Notes under the pieces: generated by a model
The model's database searches: none
What the model was told of the DNA's origin: nothing
What the model saw: the letters and a program-made list of their open reading frames with translations, nothing else
Position numbers and translations under genes: made by a program
Shown: positions 1-9,508 of the stretch, piece after piece
Numbering within the stretch: the first letter of the stretch is position 1
Layout of the letters: every line of letters starts with the position of its first letter
Assembly: GCA_949358305.1 (NCBI GenBank)
Contig: OX442314.1
Location: 44,030,581 to 44,090,580, forward strand
DNA from: Strigamia acuminata
Taxonomy: Eukaryota; Arthropoda; Chilopoda; Geophilomorpha; Linotaeniidae
DNA: 60,000 nt
Direction: 5' to 3'

Positions 1-1752
1 GAGTAGGGCTCTTCCAAGCTCTCCCATCGTATACTGCCGACCCGTCGAATCGGTAAACGCGCTTTGTCGGGGAAGGTCCTGAAACTCCTCCCGTCGGTGG
101 TCGCTATTTTCCGATCGACGTCGTTTCTCTCTATCGCGCGGAGAGTTGGATCTCTTCCGGCGATTACTTGATTTTTCCTTTCGTCTGTCGTCGTTGGATG
201 AGGGGTCGGAGCTGGGGTCGGGAGACGGTGAGCGGCGTGGCGGGTTGCGCCGTGAAGAGTTTGACTCTTTCCGGCCCCTACGACGGTCGTCACGTTCCCT
301 TTCTCTGCGTTCATCGCGTTCTCTTTCCCTTCGTCTTTCTCCGGAACCTCTCTCCGAATCGTGATGACTGGGTGCATTTGACTCCAGTCCATCTGACGAC
401 GAATCACTATTTCCGTAGTGAAAATATTTCGGTCTTTCATCGCGTTTGCCTTCTTCTCGCGAAGAGGTGCGATCATGCGATTGTCTCCTTGACGACTCGT
501 CGTCTTTAAGGATGGGCACTGGTTGTTGCCACTCAGTCCCTTGTGGATTATCATTCTGTTGGCTTGTGAGAGCTTGCTCTTCATTTCGCCTAGCATTATT
601 AGCGTTGATTAATCGCGTTATCGCATTATTTGTGGCTGAATCGAGAGCTTGCATGCGGGGCCGAGTTTGTTGTTCTCTGGCCGACGCATCTCTCTTGCGC
701 GGAGTAGCTGGTGTTGCTCTCTCCGGCTGGGGTTTGGGTTTGGCCTTCGGCGTGCGCTTTGGGTCTCCCTCTAGGCTCTCGTCGGACAGCTCGGATGAAC
801 TGACCTCTGGTTTGCGGACGGATTTCGGGTCATCTCGTCGCAATCTGGCCATAAATGCTCGCTCTGCTTCTTGTTGCGAGTGGAAAGCATATCGATGTGC
901 TCTCAGGGCTCGGTCAACTATTTCTACCTCCTCGGGAGTAGTCGGATTGGGCTGGGTTCTGCCGTACTCGAGAGCTTGCGCTTCTCTTTCCGCCAGCTTC
1001 CTCCGTCTCTCGCGAATGGCTTGACGAGCCTCGTTCTCTGCATCCGCTTCAAATTGAGCGGAATCAACCAATTGTTGAGCGTGTGCACCTTCAACAATGG
1101 TGATTTGTGGGGATACACTGTGCGCTTTTAAAGCTGCACGTACGATCTGTAACGTTTCGTACACGGTAATTTTCCCCGTCGGAAGGGTGTATCTCACTCC
1201 TTCCGCCTGTGCCAATTGCATCGCATCAATCAAGGTGCCCGAGACGCTGTAAGGCTGGCTCGAAACACGCTTGACAGAGGATGAGTTGGACTTGTGTCCT
1301 TCGGACCTGACCGAAGCTGGGCGGCTTTGCGTAATTGGCGTGTTTAGTGCCGAATTAGCGGTCGTATTTGAGGCCGTCTTTTGTATCGGAGACGCTGCTT
1401 TCGGACTGCCCACCTCGGTGTCGTGCGTTAGACGAGGCGATTGGTTACGGGATAAAACCTCGTTTCCGCTCGTCTCGCCGTCACGGTTAGAACGCGGCAG
1501 TTTGGAGTGAGATTGCTCTTCACCCCGCTCTGTCTCGTCCAATCGCTGCCTCGTCTCGGTGCGAGACGGGTGCGATGCCTCGGATGCGCTTCTACGATCG
1601 GGTTTAGGCTTACGCCGTTTTTGCCTCGCTTCGTGCGCTGAGGCTTTGGGTAAGGGACCTCCAGATCGCAAGTGATAGTCGGCGCCTTTACGACTGCCGG
1701 CTCTCTTGTTTGCGTCGGAGTCGGAATCTGTTACTCGGGTATTATCTGCCAT
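1..1752 (-). CDS. gag: Gypsy-type Gag protein, N-terminal 584 residues (runs off window)
   Basis: Open from the ATG at 1752 to the window edge without a stop. It would encode the structural Gag protein of a Ty3/gypsy element. The N-terminus contains DYHLRSGGPLP and the visible C-terminal end contains GRQYTMGELGRALL; both match the Gag at 49208-52348 (DYHLRSDGPVPEMS, GRHYTMSELGRALL), which identifies the protein. The middle is highly charged (Arg/Glu/Ser-rich, with blocks of alternating RE/RS), as in the second element. The conserved Gag core and zinc knuckle lie beyond the window. The plus-strand ORFs over 146-1510 are shadows of this biased composition. The start is the first ATG downstream of the primer site. 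Confidence 0.85.
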   Translation of the reverse strand, partial: MADNTRVTDSDSDANKRAGSRKGADYHLRSGGPLPKASAHEARQKRRKPKPDRRSASEASHPSRTETRQRLDETERGEEQSHSKLPRSNRDGETSGNEVLSRNQSPRLTHDTEVGSPKAASPIQKTASNTTANSALNTPITQSRPASVRSEGHKSNSSSVKRVSSQPYSVSGTLIDAMQLAQAEGVRYTLPTGKITVYETLQIVRAALKAHSVSPQITIVEGAHAQQLVDSAQFEADAENEARQAIRERRRKLAEREAQALEYGRTQPNPTTPEEVEIVDRALRAHRYAFHSQQEAERAFMARLRRDDPKSVRKPEVSSSELSDESLEGDPKRTPKAKPKPQPERATPATPRKRDASAREQQTRPRMQALDSATNNAITRLINANNARRNEEQALTSQQNDNPQGTEWQQPVPILKDDESSRRQSHDRTSSREEGKRDERPKYFHYGNSDSSSDGLESNAPSHHDSERGSGERRRERERDERRERERDDRRRGRKESNSSRRNPPRRSPSPDPSSDPSSNDDRRKEKSSNRRKRSNSPRDREKRRRSENSDHRREEFQDLPRQSAFTDSTGRQYTMGELGRALL

Positions 1753-1804
1753 TTCTTGCTTTGGGTATGATGTAATCACAGGTTAGAATCAGTTATTCGA
1801 CTTG

Positions 1805-1822
1805 ATCCCGGCTGGGCCCCCA
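1805..1822 (-). other. Primer binding site, tRNA-Pro type (gypsy 1)
   Basis: Read on the plus strand the site is ATCCCGGCTGGGCCCCCA, ending in CCA two bases before the LTR (TGT at 1825). It resembles the 3' end of eukaryotic tRNA-Pro (ATCCCGGACGAGCCCCCA, known sequence), with two or three mismatches. The second gypsy has a closer match at 52421-52440. It would prime minus-strand DNA synthesis. Confidence 0.7.
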
Positions 1823-1824
1823 CG

Positions 1825-2840
1825 TGTCGCGCTCAACTCTAACCGTCGCTAACTCGTGGGTTGATTACTTAATTCGACTAACTCACTACCGCTTTGTCTC
1901 AAGCGGTTTACCCAAAGAAATGATTACACAGATATAAAAGGTAAAATATAATATAGATTTATTCTGTGGGACAATATACAGATATATCTTATATATATAT
2001 ATGAAAGGTAGGTAAAAGGTAAATCGGAATGGGTGAAGGGAAATGGAAATGTAAAGGTATGATGAAAGCTGGCTGGAATCGGCGAGGTCGTCTGTTGTTT
2101 CGTTCGCGTCCAAGATGGCGTCGTCGTTGTGGCAACGCGATGTCGTCTTGGGCCGGCGTGGCAATATGGCGTCCTCGGCTCGTCTCTGGCTGGTCCTTCG
2201 GGCTCACGCTGGTCGGGCGCGAGTGAATGCTTAGTTAAAAGGCTTACTTCGGGCTGTTGTCTAGGTTTTTGTGTGGTGTCCGGCGATCACACAGCGGCGG
2301 ACTCTTCTGGCTCCCGGCGGTCACACAGCGGCGGGAACGCTCGTCGTGGTTTTACTGCAGTTTAGGCTTGTGCGACCGTTTGTCTGCACAACTCGCTAAA
2401 CTGGAGTGGTTTTTACTATTTCTAGCTGGTGTGCTAAAATAGTGTGGTAATCTTATCTCGCAGGTTACTCTGCGGAGTTTGACACTGACCAAACGTACTC
2501 ACGGTAAATTGTCCTTTGTCCTTGGTCAATCCCAGTATATTTACTTGGGCCTGATCTTGTAGGACGACGGGTTTACGTGTGTTTCTCGTTTGATGGTTGT
2601 GTTGGTTCTGCCCGCTCAGTGCAAGGCACATTCCTTTGCACAAAGCGGGGTTGACAGGTGACCGGAATCACCCAATGGTGGGGTGGACGAGCCATCCCCA
2701 CTCCCTCAGGGCAGACGCCTGTCCATTGACTAGATGTCAATGCACTGAGGGAAGGGAGACGCGCTTGCGGCTCCCCTTACACCCGAAACGAGGTCACGAG
2801 AGAAACTCTTCGTTGACCCCGGTCCAGTCGGGTCACAACA
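1825..2840 (-). mobile_element. 5' LTR of gypsy 1, about 1016 bp
   Basis: Begins TGTCGCG directly beside the primer site and ends GGTCACAACA; after 2840 the sequence of element M resumes (compare 17196 onward). The LTR at 52443-53264 has the same start (TGTCGCG) and a similar end (GGTCACCACA). In element orientation it carries a TATA-like run (around 1990-2003) and an AATAAA near 1957-1964. The 3' LTR lies outside the window. No internal gene is credible. Confidence 0.8.
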
Positions 2841-3095
2841 AATTATTATTGATCACTTATGTCTGGGTTTCAAGCTATATGAAGGGTAGTTGAAAAATGT
2901 GAGACAGGCAGTAACACAAATGAAATTTTCGTTGTTTTGAATGAAAACATTTGAAATTTTTATTTTTTTTTAGATAACAAAAAAATTGTTACGTAATAAT
3001 TATTACATTTATGACTATTTGTTTATTTTTAGGACTTTGGGGTATACCCCATGGGGTACCCCATTTGGGGTGTACCCTGTGTTTTGTAGTGACCC
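2841..3095. mobile_element. Element M, right end (truncated by gypsy 1)
   Basis: Identical in layout to 17198-17453. It ends with the 66-bp terminal repeat (GGGGTATACCCCATGGGG ... GTAGTGACCC) and is followed by the 9-bp target duplication CGATTTAGG at 3096-3104. The rest of this copy is displaced to the left of gypsy 1, outside the window. Non-coding. Confidence 0.85.
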
Positions 3096-3104
3096 CGATT
3101 TAGG

Positions 3105-4326
3105 CGACGTCACGGTTTTGTTGGAGCAAATACGGATTTCTGAAATTCATACATACATACATACATAAATAAATAAATAAAGCATTCATTTTTGTACATA
3201 AATAATGCATTTTTTGCACATGAAAATGCATTTTTGCACGTAAACGCAACATTTTAGCACACTTTCTCAGCACAAGTTGCAAATAAAAGCCTAATTTTCT
3301 CTAAATTCATATATCATTCATTCATTCATTTCTTTTTTAGAATTTAGTTAATTCTCTGTTGCATCGTTGCAATTGCAAAGATGCAGAGAGCTGATGCGCC
3401 TTGACTTGACGGTTGGCCGGGGCTGAGCCCTGGCAAATTTGCCCGGGTGATGAAAAGAAATTGTTGCTCGGTTAGTTCCCATGGAAATTAATCAAATGAG
3501 TAGAAATTCTTTCTTTCTTTCTTTCTTTCTCAATGATTAGTTGAATTTCATGTAATTTCATGTCATGTTCATATCCATTTTCCAGCTAATTTTCTAGAAT
3601 CGTAATCAGAAAATACAAAATATTTATTTATTTCATCACATTTCATCACATTTCATCATATTCCTTCATTCACAAAATAAGCTTTCCCAACACAGATTTA
3701 TTTATTCTTATTTTCAAAAGATCAATCCAATTGGAATAATCGGAATCTTTATTGCAAATTATTTATTACAAATTCTTTAATTCTTACTGTTGTGTCATTT
3801 TAAACCTAAATTCACACCGTTCGATTCGTGTTCCATTCGTTATTCCATTCCAACTGTAAAGAAAATACAAAATGTGTATTTTATCACTATATTTCAATCT
3901 CTTCTTTTTTATTCTCTTTATTTCTCACCTGCTTATTGCTTAGAATCCGTTAATTTAATTCCACGCTGTTCAATTCGTTCGATCGCATCCATTTTTTCCC
4001 ACCTTTTCTGCATTTCCTATACGAACACATCACATTTCATCACATTGTTACATCTCCATTATCGTTCAATTCGAATACAATCTCTCACCTGAATATAAAT
4101 TCCTAAATAATCCAATCCAATCCAATCCAATCCAATCCAAAATGGCTGCAGCTCAGCTCCTCCTTTTTTAAAACCTATCTCTGCAGAACTAGGCTTAACA
4201 ACCCCATGTTATCCTATGGCAATTTGGTAAAAAGGATCGTTCGTGACGTCACACGCGCGTGCTCCCGACCCGAGATCACAGATCACACGACCCAAACAAC
4301 AAACTATACCCGTATATGTTGCCAAA
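3105..4326. repeat. Module Q of unit X, first copy (non-coding)
   Basis: Near-identical to 17463-18682 and, for its first 500 bp, to 15259-15765. It contains simple-sequence patches (CATA, AATA, CATT, CTTT near 3509-3530, TCCAA repeats near 4110-4140), a GC-rich patch GGCCGGGGCTGAGCCC, and at 4242-4250 a TGACGTCA (CRE-type) palindrome just upstream of a small ORF. I see no gene in it. Confidence 0.7.
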
Positions 4327-4740
4327 ATGGCTCATCAAACAACGAGGCTACAAATGCGAATTCATCTTCATTTCACTGCGTCGCAAAACCAAAAGTTTGC
4401 TCAATTTTGTGTGTTTTCGCTTTCGAAAATTTCCATCTCTTCTTCTTCTTCGCCACCGATGTATCCACCGATCGGCATGGGGGTGTTTATGCCGCCGCCG
4501 AATTTCATGCCGATGAGTTACCCCTCCGATAACAAATTTGTAGTTTTTGGTCATTTTAATGATTGTAATTTGTTGCGTTTGGTGCGAACTGCGAAACGAA
4601 TAAACAGATATTTTTGGTGTAAAACAAAATTGGTTTATTTTTGCATTTTTAAGATACAGAAATGCTATTTACTTGTTAGTGCCAAGAAAGTGTCAGATAA
4701 AGGTTACACATGTGTTAATTTTAAATTTTGGAAAAATTAG
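4327..4740 (+). CDS. Hypothetical small ORF, Ser/Pro/Met-rich (copy 1, read-through form)
   Basis: ATG in a good context (CAAAATGG) about 85 bp downstream of a TGACGTCA site. Residues include a Ser run followed by PPMYPPIGMGVFMPPP. In copy 2 the same frame stops after 86 residues (18941-18943); here a small sequence difference removes that stop and the frame runs to 4740. No known family is recognised. The opposite strand (4401-4508) carries a competing 35-codon frame related to the unknown minus-strand gene, so the plus-strand ORF may be fortuitous. Confidence 0.25.
   Translation: MAHQTTRLQMRIHLHFTASQNQKFAQFCVFSLSKISISSSSSPPMYPPIGMGVFMPPPNFMPMSYPSDNKFVVFGHFNDCNLLRLVRTAKRINRYFWCKTKLVYFCIFKIQKCYLLVSAKKVSDKGYTCVNFKFWKN
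4401..4508 (-). pseudogene. 3' fragment of the IFESE-family gene (35 aa)
   Basis: Short minus-strand frame with a Gly-rich start (MKFGGG, GGYIGG), an acidic stretch EEEEEMEIFESENTQN and a stop. The C-terminus matches the ends of the minus-strand gene remnants at 6213-6553 (EEMEIFESEKTQN) and 19364-20706 (KKIFESEKTQN). It is seen again at 18757-18864 with one Thr/Ile change. It is probably the tail of a tandemly duplicated family member. The function is unknown. Confidence 0.4.
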
Positions 4741-4758
4741 AAACAACAATTTATTAAT

Positions 4759-4801
<43 letters not shown>

Positions 4802-5035
4802 TTTTCAACTGATACATAAGTTATTCCTGGTGAAAATTGTAGGGTTGGATTTTAATAATTAATTAATTAATTTCATATTACTTTGAATGATTTTATTTTT
4901 GGTTTATAAAATCAGGATAATTTTAAAATTGGAAAAATGATTAAATTTTGTGTTTTAACCTTCAAAGTTGGTCGAATTAAATGGTTTACATTTCATAAAA
5001 GTGAAATCAATAATGTTTTAATCGTCAATAAGTGC
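4640..5035. repeat. Tail repeat, copy a (left of Elongin C)
   Basis: Direct repeat of 5890-6245 and of 18980-19375. It is recognisable by 'taagatacagaaatgc', 'gttaattttaaattt', 'ttttcaactgatacataa' and 'ggaaaaatgattaaattttg'. It includes an (ATTT)n microsatellite at 4751-4803. The two tails in this copy bracket the Elongin C gene. Confidence 0.7.
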
Positions 5036-5354
5036 CGGTTTATTATCTTGAGCTATTTTTCCTCAATTTTTGCGTTGTAAACAAGGAAAGAAATGGTTTC
5101 CATGTCCAGGTTCTTTCACCCTTAAGTGTTAATGAGCTCGTCTAACTTTAATTTCTGTAAGTGGATGATTTTTATTTTGTATTTTATTTTATTTTGATTT
5201 TATGAAGGAGTTCGTTAGGTTGAGTTTGATTAATTAAATTAAATTAATTTTATCACGAATTAATCGTACATGACGTAACTTTTTGTGTGTACAAAAATGG
5301 ATTAATTAATTAAAGAGAAAAATTGACAAACAAAAATGAATTCAATTTCATTCT

Positions 5355-5708
5355 TCAGCAAGCTAAGAAATTGGCGGCCATCATCAACTCGAGGCACATG
5401 TCCACGTCAATCGGAAATTCGGGGATTTCTGTGGGACTTTCGTGGTATTTAGCTTTGTATGCCAAATATTCGCAAACCTTTTTAAGCACGGGGGCTTTAA
5501 TTTCGCGGAACTTGACGTGATTCGTTTCGGATTCGGCCCACTGGCCCGGCCCACTGAGCATGGCCTTAATGGTCCCCGACTGAATGGCATGTTCCCGCAG
5601 TATGATGAATTCGGTTCCATCGTCGGCGATCAATTTCACGCACAACGAATCCGCTCCTACGCAATGGCTTTCGTTGTGAATAATTTCGATAGTTTCGGTA
5701 GTAGTCAT
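5355..5708 (-). CDS. EloC: Elongin C (BTB/Skp1-fold ubiquitin-ligase adaptor), 117 aa
   Basis: Intact single-exon ORF from the ATG at 5708. It matches the Elongin C family along its length: [11 protein letters not shown] (residues about 24-34), [39 protein letters not shown] and the C-terminal LMMAANFL. Usual family length is about 110-120 residues. Elongin C pairs with Elongin B and bridges BC-box substrate receptors to Cullin 2/5 ligases, and also works in the elongin (SIII) complex. The terminal NFLAC differs from the common NFLDC. An upstream in-frame TTG (5729) is not preferred. Being intronless inside a repeated unit suggests a retrocopy or captured gene. The second copy of the unit lacks it. 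Confidence 0.9.
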   Translation of the reverse strand: MTTTETIEIIHNESHCVGADSLCVKLIADDGTEFIILREHAIQSGTIKAMLSGPGQWAESETNHVKFREIKAPVLKKVCEYLAYKAKYHESPTEIPEFPIDVDMCLELMMAANFLAC

Positions 5709-5889
5709 AATGTTAAATGATCGAAGCAAGAAGACCTAATTCTGAAACCTCTACAAAGCAATAACTAACTGAATCATTGGTATAATTCGGTTAAATATGT
5801 CTTCCTTCGTGGGGTATACGCTATCGATACGTTATATTGTGTATACACGGGGGATAACGTCGGTATAACGGCATTTCTGATAATAATAA
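5709..5889. other. Upstream flank of Elongin C, no feature seen
   Basis: AT-rich sequence between the Elongin C start and the second tail repeat. It contains 'ggggtatacgctatcgatacg', partly self-complementary. It may hold the promoter, but no TATA box is convincing. Confidence 0.3.
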
Positions 5890-6245
5890 TATTTTTAAGA
5901 TACACAAATGCAGTTTATATACACGTGTTAATTTTAAATTTCGGAAAATGTAGAAAAAATAGAACAATTTTTTTGCAATTTTCTTACTGTGTTTGTATTA
6001 TTTTCAATAACTGATGAAAATTCCATGGCAGTGAAAACTGACTTAGCAATAAGTTTCAGGGTTGGATATTTATCAATGATTTCATTTTTGATTGATTTAT
6101 TTCAAGATTTTATAATTGGAAAAATGATTAAATTTTGTGTTTTAAGTGGTTTACATTTGATAAATGGAAATATTTAGCCTTCTAAAAGTGAAAGTTGAGT
6201 GAAAATGATGTTTTAATCGTGAATATTTGCTGAATTTTGTGTTTT
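5890..6245. repeat. Tail repeat, copy b (right of Elongin C)
   Basis: Direct repeat of 4640-5035, sharing 'gatacacaaatgcag', 'gtgttaattttaaatttcgg' (compare 19045-19080) and 'ggaaaaatgattaaattttg'. In element order it lies immediately downstream of the unknown minus-strand gene, as its counterpart does in copy 2. Confidence 0.7.
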
Positions 6246-6553
6246 TTCGCTTTCGAAAATTTCCATCTCTTCGCTAATAAATTTCTTTACCACGCACCGC
6301 ATCAAATCCCAATTTATGTCGCATTCAACGGAACTATGCTTGGATTAGACGTGGTTGTAGGTAGAAGGGAAGGATCAAATCTACCGCTCGCCTAATTACT
6401 TTTACTTCGTTTTGGATCCACAATTCCGGAAAGGAGCGGTATTTCGTACATTGGCAAGTGGTCGAAACGAAGAAATCTTTCCACAAACGATCGAACTGAC
6501 GTTTCGGCCAGCATGGCGTCCTGGAAATTCGGCACGTCCAAGGTGAATGTCAT
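6213..6553 (-). pseudogene. Internally deleted remnant of the unknown IFESE-family gene
   Basis: The N-terminal part (ATG at 6553, TLDVPNFQDAMLAETSV) and the C-terminal part (KFISEEMEIFESEKTQNSA, stop at 6213) match the two ends of the longer copy at 19364-20706. About 1 kb is missing at 6342-6344, where 'ggaactatgc' meets 'ttggattagacg'; the corresponding points in copy 2 are near 19490 and 20494. The gene cannot be functional here. Confidence 0.7.
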
Positions 6554-6685
6554 GATGAAAAGGAAAAAATAATAAGTCGATTGTTTCTACTCTAGGCACG
6601 ACAGAGAATGAGAATGTGTAAAGATTGTTTATTGGTTGTTTATTGGTTGAATGTGTTAGGGAAAACGTTATACAATCGCGTGACG

Positions 6686-7034
6686 TCGAATTTTAGCGAA
6701 AAATCACCGATTTTTAGCTAAAAAACACCGATTTTTAGCCAAAAAACACCAATTTTTAGCCAAAAAACACCGATTTTTAGCCAAAAAACACCGATTTTTA
6801 GCCAAAAAACACCGATTTTTAGCCAAAAAACACCGATTTTTAGCGAAAATCACCAATTTGTAACGAAAATCACTAAATTTTAGCATAATTCACCGATTTT
6901 AATCGATAAAAAACCGATTTCTAGCGAAAATCACCAAAAAATCACCAATTTTAAGCGATAAAACACCGATTTTTAGCAAAAATCACCGATTTTTAGCAAA
7001 AATCACCGATTTTTAGCAAAAATCACCGATTTTA
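6686..7034. repeat. Minisatellite of unit X (20-bp unit), first part
   Basis: Tandem copies and variants of AAAAATCACCGATTTTTAGC. The array is interrupted by copia A: the 5 bases TTTTA at 7030-7034 are repeated at 13358-13362. The translated ORF here (KNRCFLAKNRCFLA) is repeat translation, not a gene. Confidence 0.9.
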
Positions 7035-7235
7035 TGAGGCAAATAAACATACCGGTTTGGTAATTTAAACACAACTTTTGGCACTTTTATTCTCCTTCAC
7101 CTCTCATCGGCACCATTACAATCACACAACAAACAACGATAGTCATGACAACCAAACATAACCAAAACGACGGTTGTCACGATCAAATAATAATATGTAA
7201 ACAGATTTACATCATTTGTCAAACACACTCTCACA
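7035..7235 (-). repeat. 3' LTR of copia A (201 bp)
   Basis: Reverse complement of the copia B LTR. Starts TGAGGCAAAT on the plus strand and ends CACTCTCACA. By eye I see no difference from the 5' LTR at 13157-13357. Confidence 0.95.
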
Positions 7236-8183
7236 AATCCCCTTTTCGTTTTACAATGATAAATGAATCTTTTTACATCATGACTCAACCCTTAAAATCA
7301 AATTTCATGTTTCTTGCAAATTTCTTTAGCTTTTCTCCCGACACAGGTTTTGTCAAGGGATCTGCCATCATTGCCTCGGTTGGAACAAAATTCAACTTGA
7401 TGTTACCCACTTCAACTTCATCTTTTATGAACATATATTTCCTGAGTAGGTGCTTTGTCCTCTCTCCCAACTGTACGTCTTCAGAGAAGTCAATCGCCGA
7501 CTTGCTGTCGCAGAAGGTGTTAAGTCCCGTCTGAATGCTCTCCATTTGCAACTCCGCAATCAGTCCCCGCACCCACTTGAGCTCCTTGACCCCCTCGGAA
7601 AGCGCCACAATTTCGGCTTCACATGACGACAAAGTTACAAGTTGTTGCTTTTTGGTCTTCCAACTGACCAAAGATCCACCGTACGTCACGATGTAACCGC
7701 TGAAAGATCTCGCATCTGGTCCGACGCTCCAACTTGCATCTGTCATGAGCTCTAACGGTCCTCGGGTCCTGTCGAATAGAATTCCATAATGGGTTGTCCC
7801 CTTTACGTACTGAAGTACTCTCTTCAAAGCGTTTAGATGCATCTCGGTCGGCTTGGTGGAAAACGTAGATAGCTTGCTCACAGCATAGGCTAGGTCCGGC
7901 CTCGACCCAAGCATTAGATACATCAAATTCCCAAGGATTTCTTGGTAAAGGCTTCTGTCAACTGGTTTCGAATCTCCTGTCACGTCTAGGTTTTGGTCAA
8001 TTGGCAAAGGAGTTTGCTTTGCCGCGCAACCGTCCATTCCATACTTCTTCACAATCTTCTTGGCGTAATCTTCCTGCGTGAGCATTATGCCCTTCTTGTG
8101 CACGCTCACTCTCATGCCCAAAATTTGACTTGGTGTTCCCATATTCATCAGTTTGAATATTTTTCCCAATTCGTTCATGTGAC

Positions 8184-9508
8184 CAAGGAGGTGAGAAGGA
8201 GATGTAACTCAATAACCACTTCCGCCACAATGCTCACCTTCTGTGAGATGACGTCACTAAATCTCAAGTCGCCATTTTGCATACAACCTAGTAAACACTA
8301 CTGTTACGGTGATAACAATTTTTATTGGTTATGTCGAATTTTATCGGTTTTATGTCGATTTTTCTTAGTTTTATGTCGATTGTTATTGGTTTTGTATCGA
8401 TTTTTATTGGTTTTACCGATTTTTATTGGTTTTACCGATTTTTATTGGTGTTCTCAATTTTTATTGTTTTTTTTTTGTCGATTTTTATTTCTTTTAGTTG
8501 CTTTCAGTTGATTTTTTCTTGATTTTAGTTGATTACTTATCGATTTTATTGATTTTTAGTTGATTACTAATCGATTTTATTGATTTTTAGTTGATTTTTT
8601 ATCAATTTTATTGATTTTTGATTGAATTTTTCTTGATTTTAATGATTTTAGTAATTAGATAATCAAGTAGAAATCAATAAAATCAATAGATAATCAAGTA
8701 GAAATCAATAAAATCGATAAGTAATCAACTAAAATCAATAAACAATCGACTCAACGCAACTAAAAGAAATAAAAATCAACAAAAAAAACAATATAAATTG
8801 ATAAAACCCATAAAAATCGATACGAAAACCAATAAAAAGTGACATTAAACTTATAAATATCGATAAAATCAATAAGCAATCGACTCAACGCAACTAAAAG
8901 AAATAAAAATCAACAAAAAAAAACAATATGAATTGATAAAACCCATAAAAATCGATACAAAACCAATAAAAAGCAGGGCTGGACTGGGAACAAATTTATT
9001 GCCGGGAAATCTGGGTGTCCGGGCCACAATTAATGAAGTCGGAACAGGTCACAGCAGGCTGCGACAGACCACAGCGGCCACGGGCCAGTCCAGCACTGAT
9101 AAAAAGTGAAATTAAACTAATAAAAATCGATAAAATCAATAAACAATCGACTCAACGCAACTAAAAGAAATAAAAATCAACAAAAAAAAAACAATATAAA
9201 TTGATAAAACCCATAAAAATCGATACAAAACCAATAAAAAGTGACATTAAACTAATAAAAATCGATACAAAACCAATAAAAAGTGACATTAAACTAATAA
9301 AAATCGATAAAACCAATAAAAATTGATCCAAAACCAATAAAAATCGACTTAAAATCAATGAAAATCAGTTATTTAGTTACTAGGTTGTGTGCAAAATGGC
9401 AGTCAAGTATCCCATCATGCAATGCACTCGTTGCGCATGCGCATACCAACTAGTCTGCGCATGGAACCCGAGTTTTGTGTGGAGTTACATCTCCTTCTCA
9501 CCTCCTTG
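8184..9508. mobile_element. Non-autonomous TIR element inserted in copia A pol (7-bp target duplication)
   Basis: Both ends read CAAGGAGGTGAGAAGGAGAT inward (27-bp perfect inverted repeat), flanked by ATGTGAC at 8177-8183 and 9509-9515. The uninterrupted site is in copia B (revcomp of 25722-25728). A second inverted pair sits inside (8269-8297 against 9377-9407, core GCAAAATGGC). The interior is AT-rich, built of 'aaccaataaaaatcgata' type repeats in inverted halves, with no gene. I cannot assign the superfamily: a 7-bp duplication is unusual. Confidence 0.9.
8974..9098. mobile_element. hAT-type MITE, 125 bp, nested in the TIR element
   Basis: Ends CAGGGCTGGACTGG and CCAGTCCAGCACTG are imperfect inverted repeats, flanked by the 8-bp duplication ATAAAAAG (8966-8973 and 9099-9106). 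CAGNG termini and 8-bp duplications are hallmarks of hAT transposons. The element is GC-rich against an AT-rich host and non-coding. Confidence 0.9.

Noticed and set aside
146-1510. Several plus-strand ORFs rich in Ser, Arg and Leu
   Set aside because: They are antisense shadows of the charged Gag reading frame that is open from 1752 to the window edge.
3100-3282. 60-codon ORFs on both strands, repeated at 17344-17640
   Set aside because: Made of CATA/AATA and 'gcatttttgcac' repeats at the M/module Q junction.
6686-7034. CRISPR-like array of 20-bp repeats
   Set aside because: Units are contiguous with no unique spacers and the DNA is eukaryotic; it is a minisatellite.
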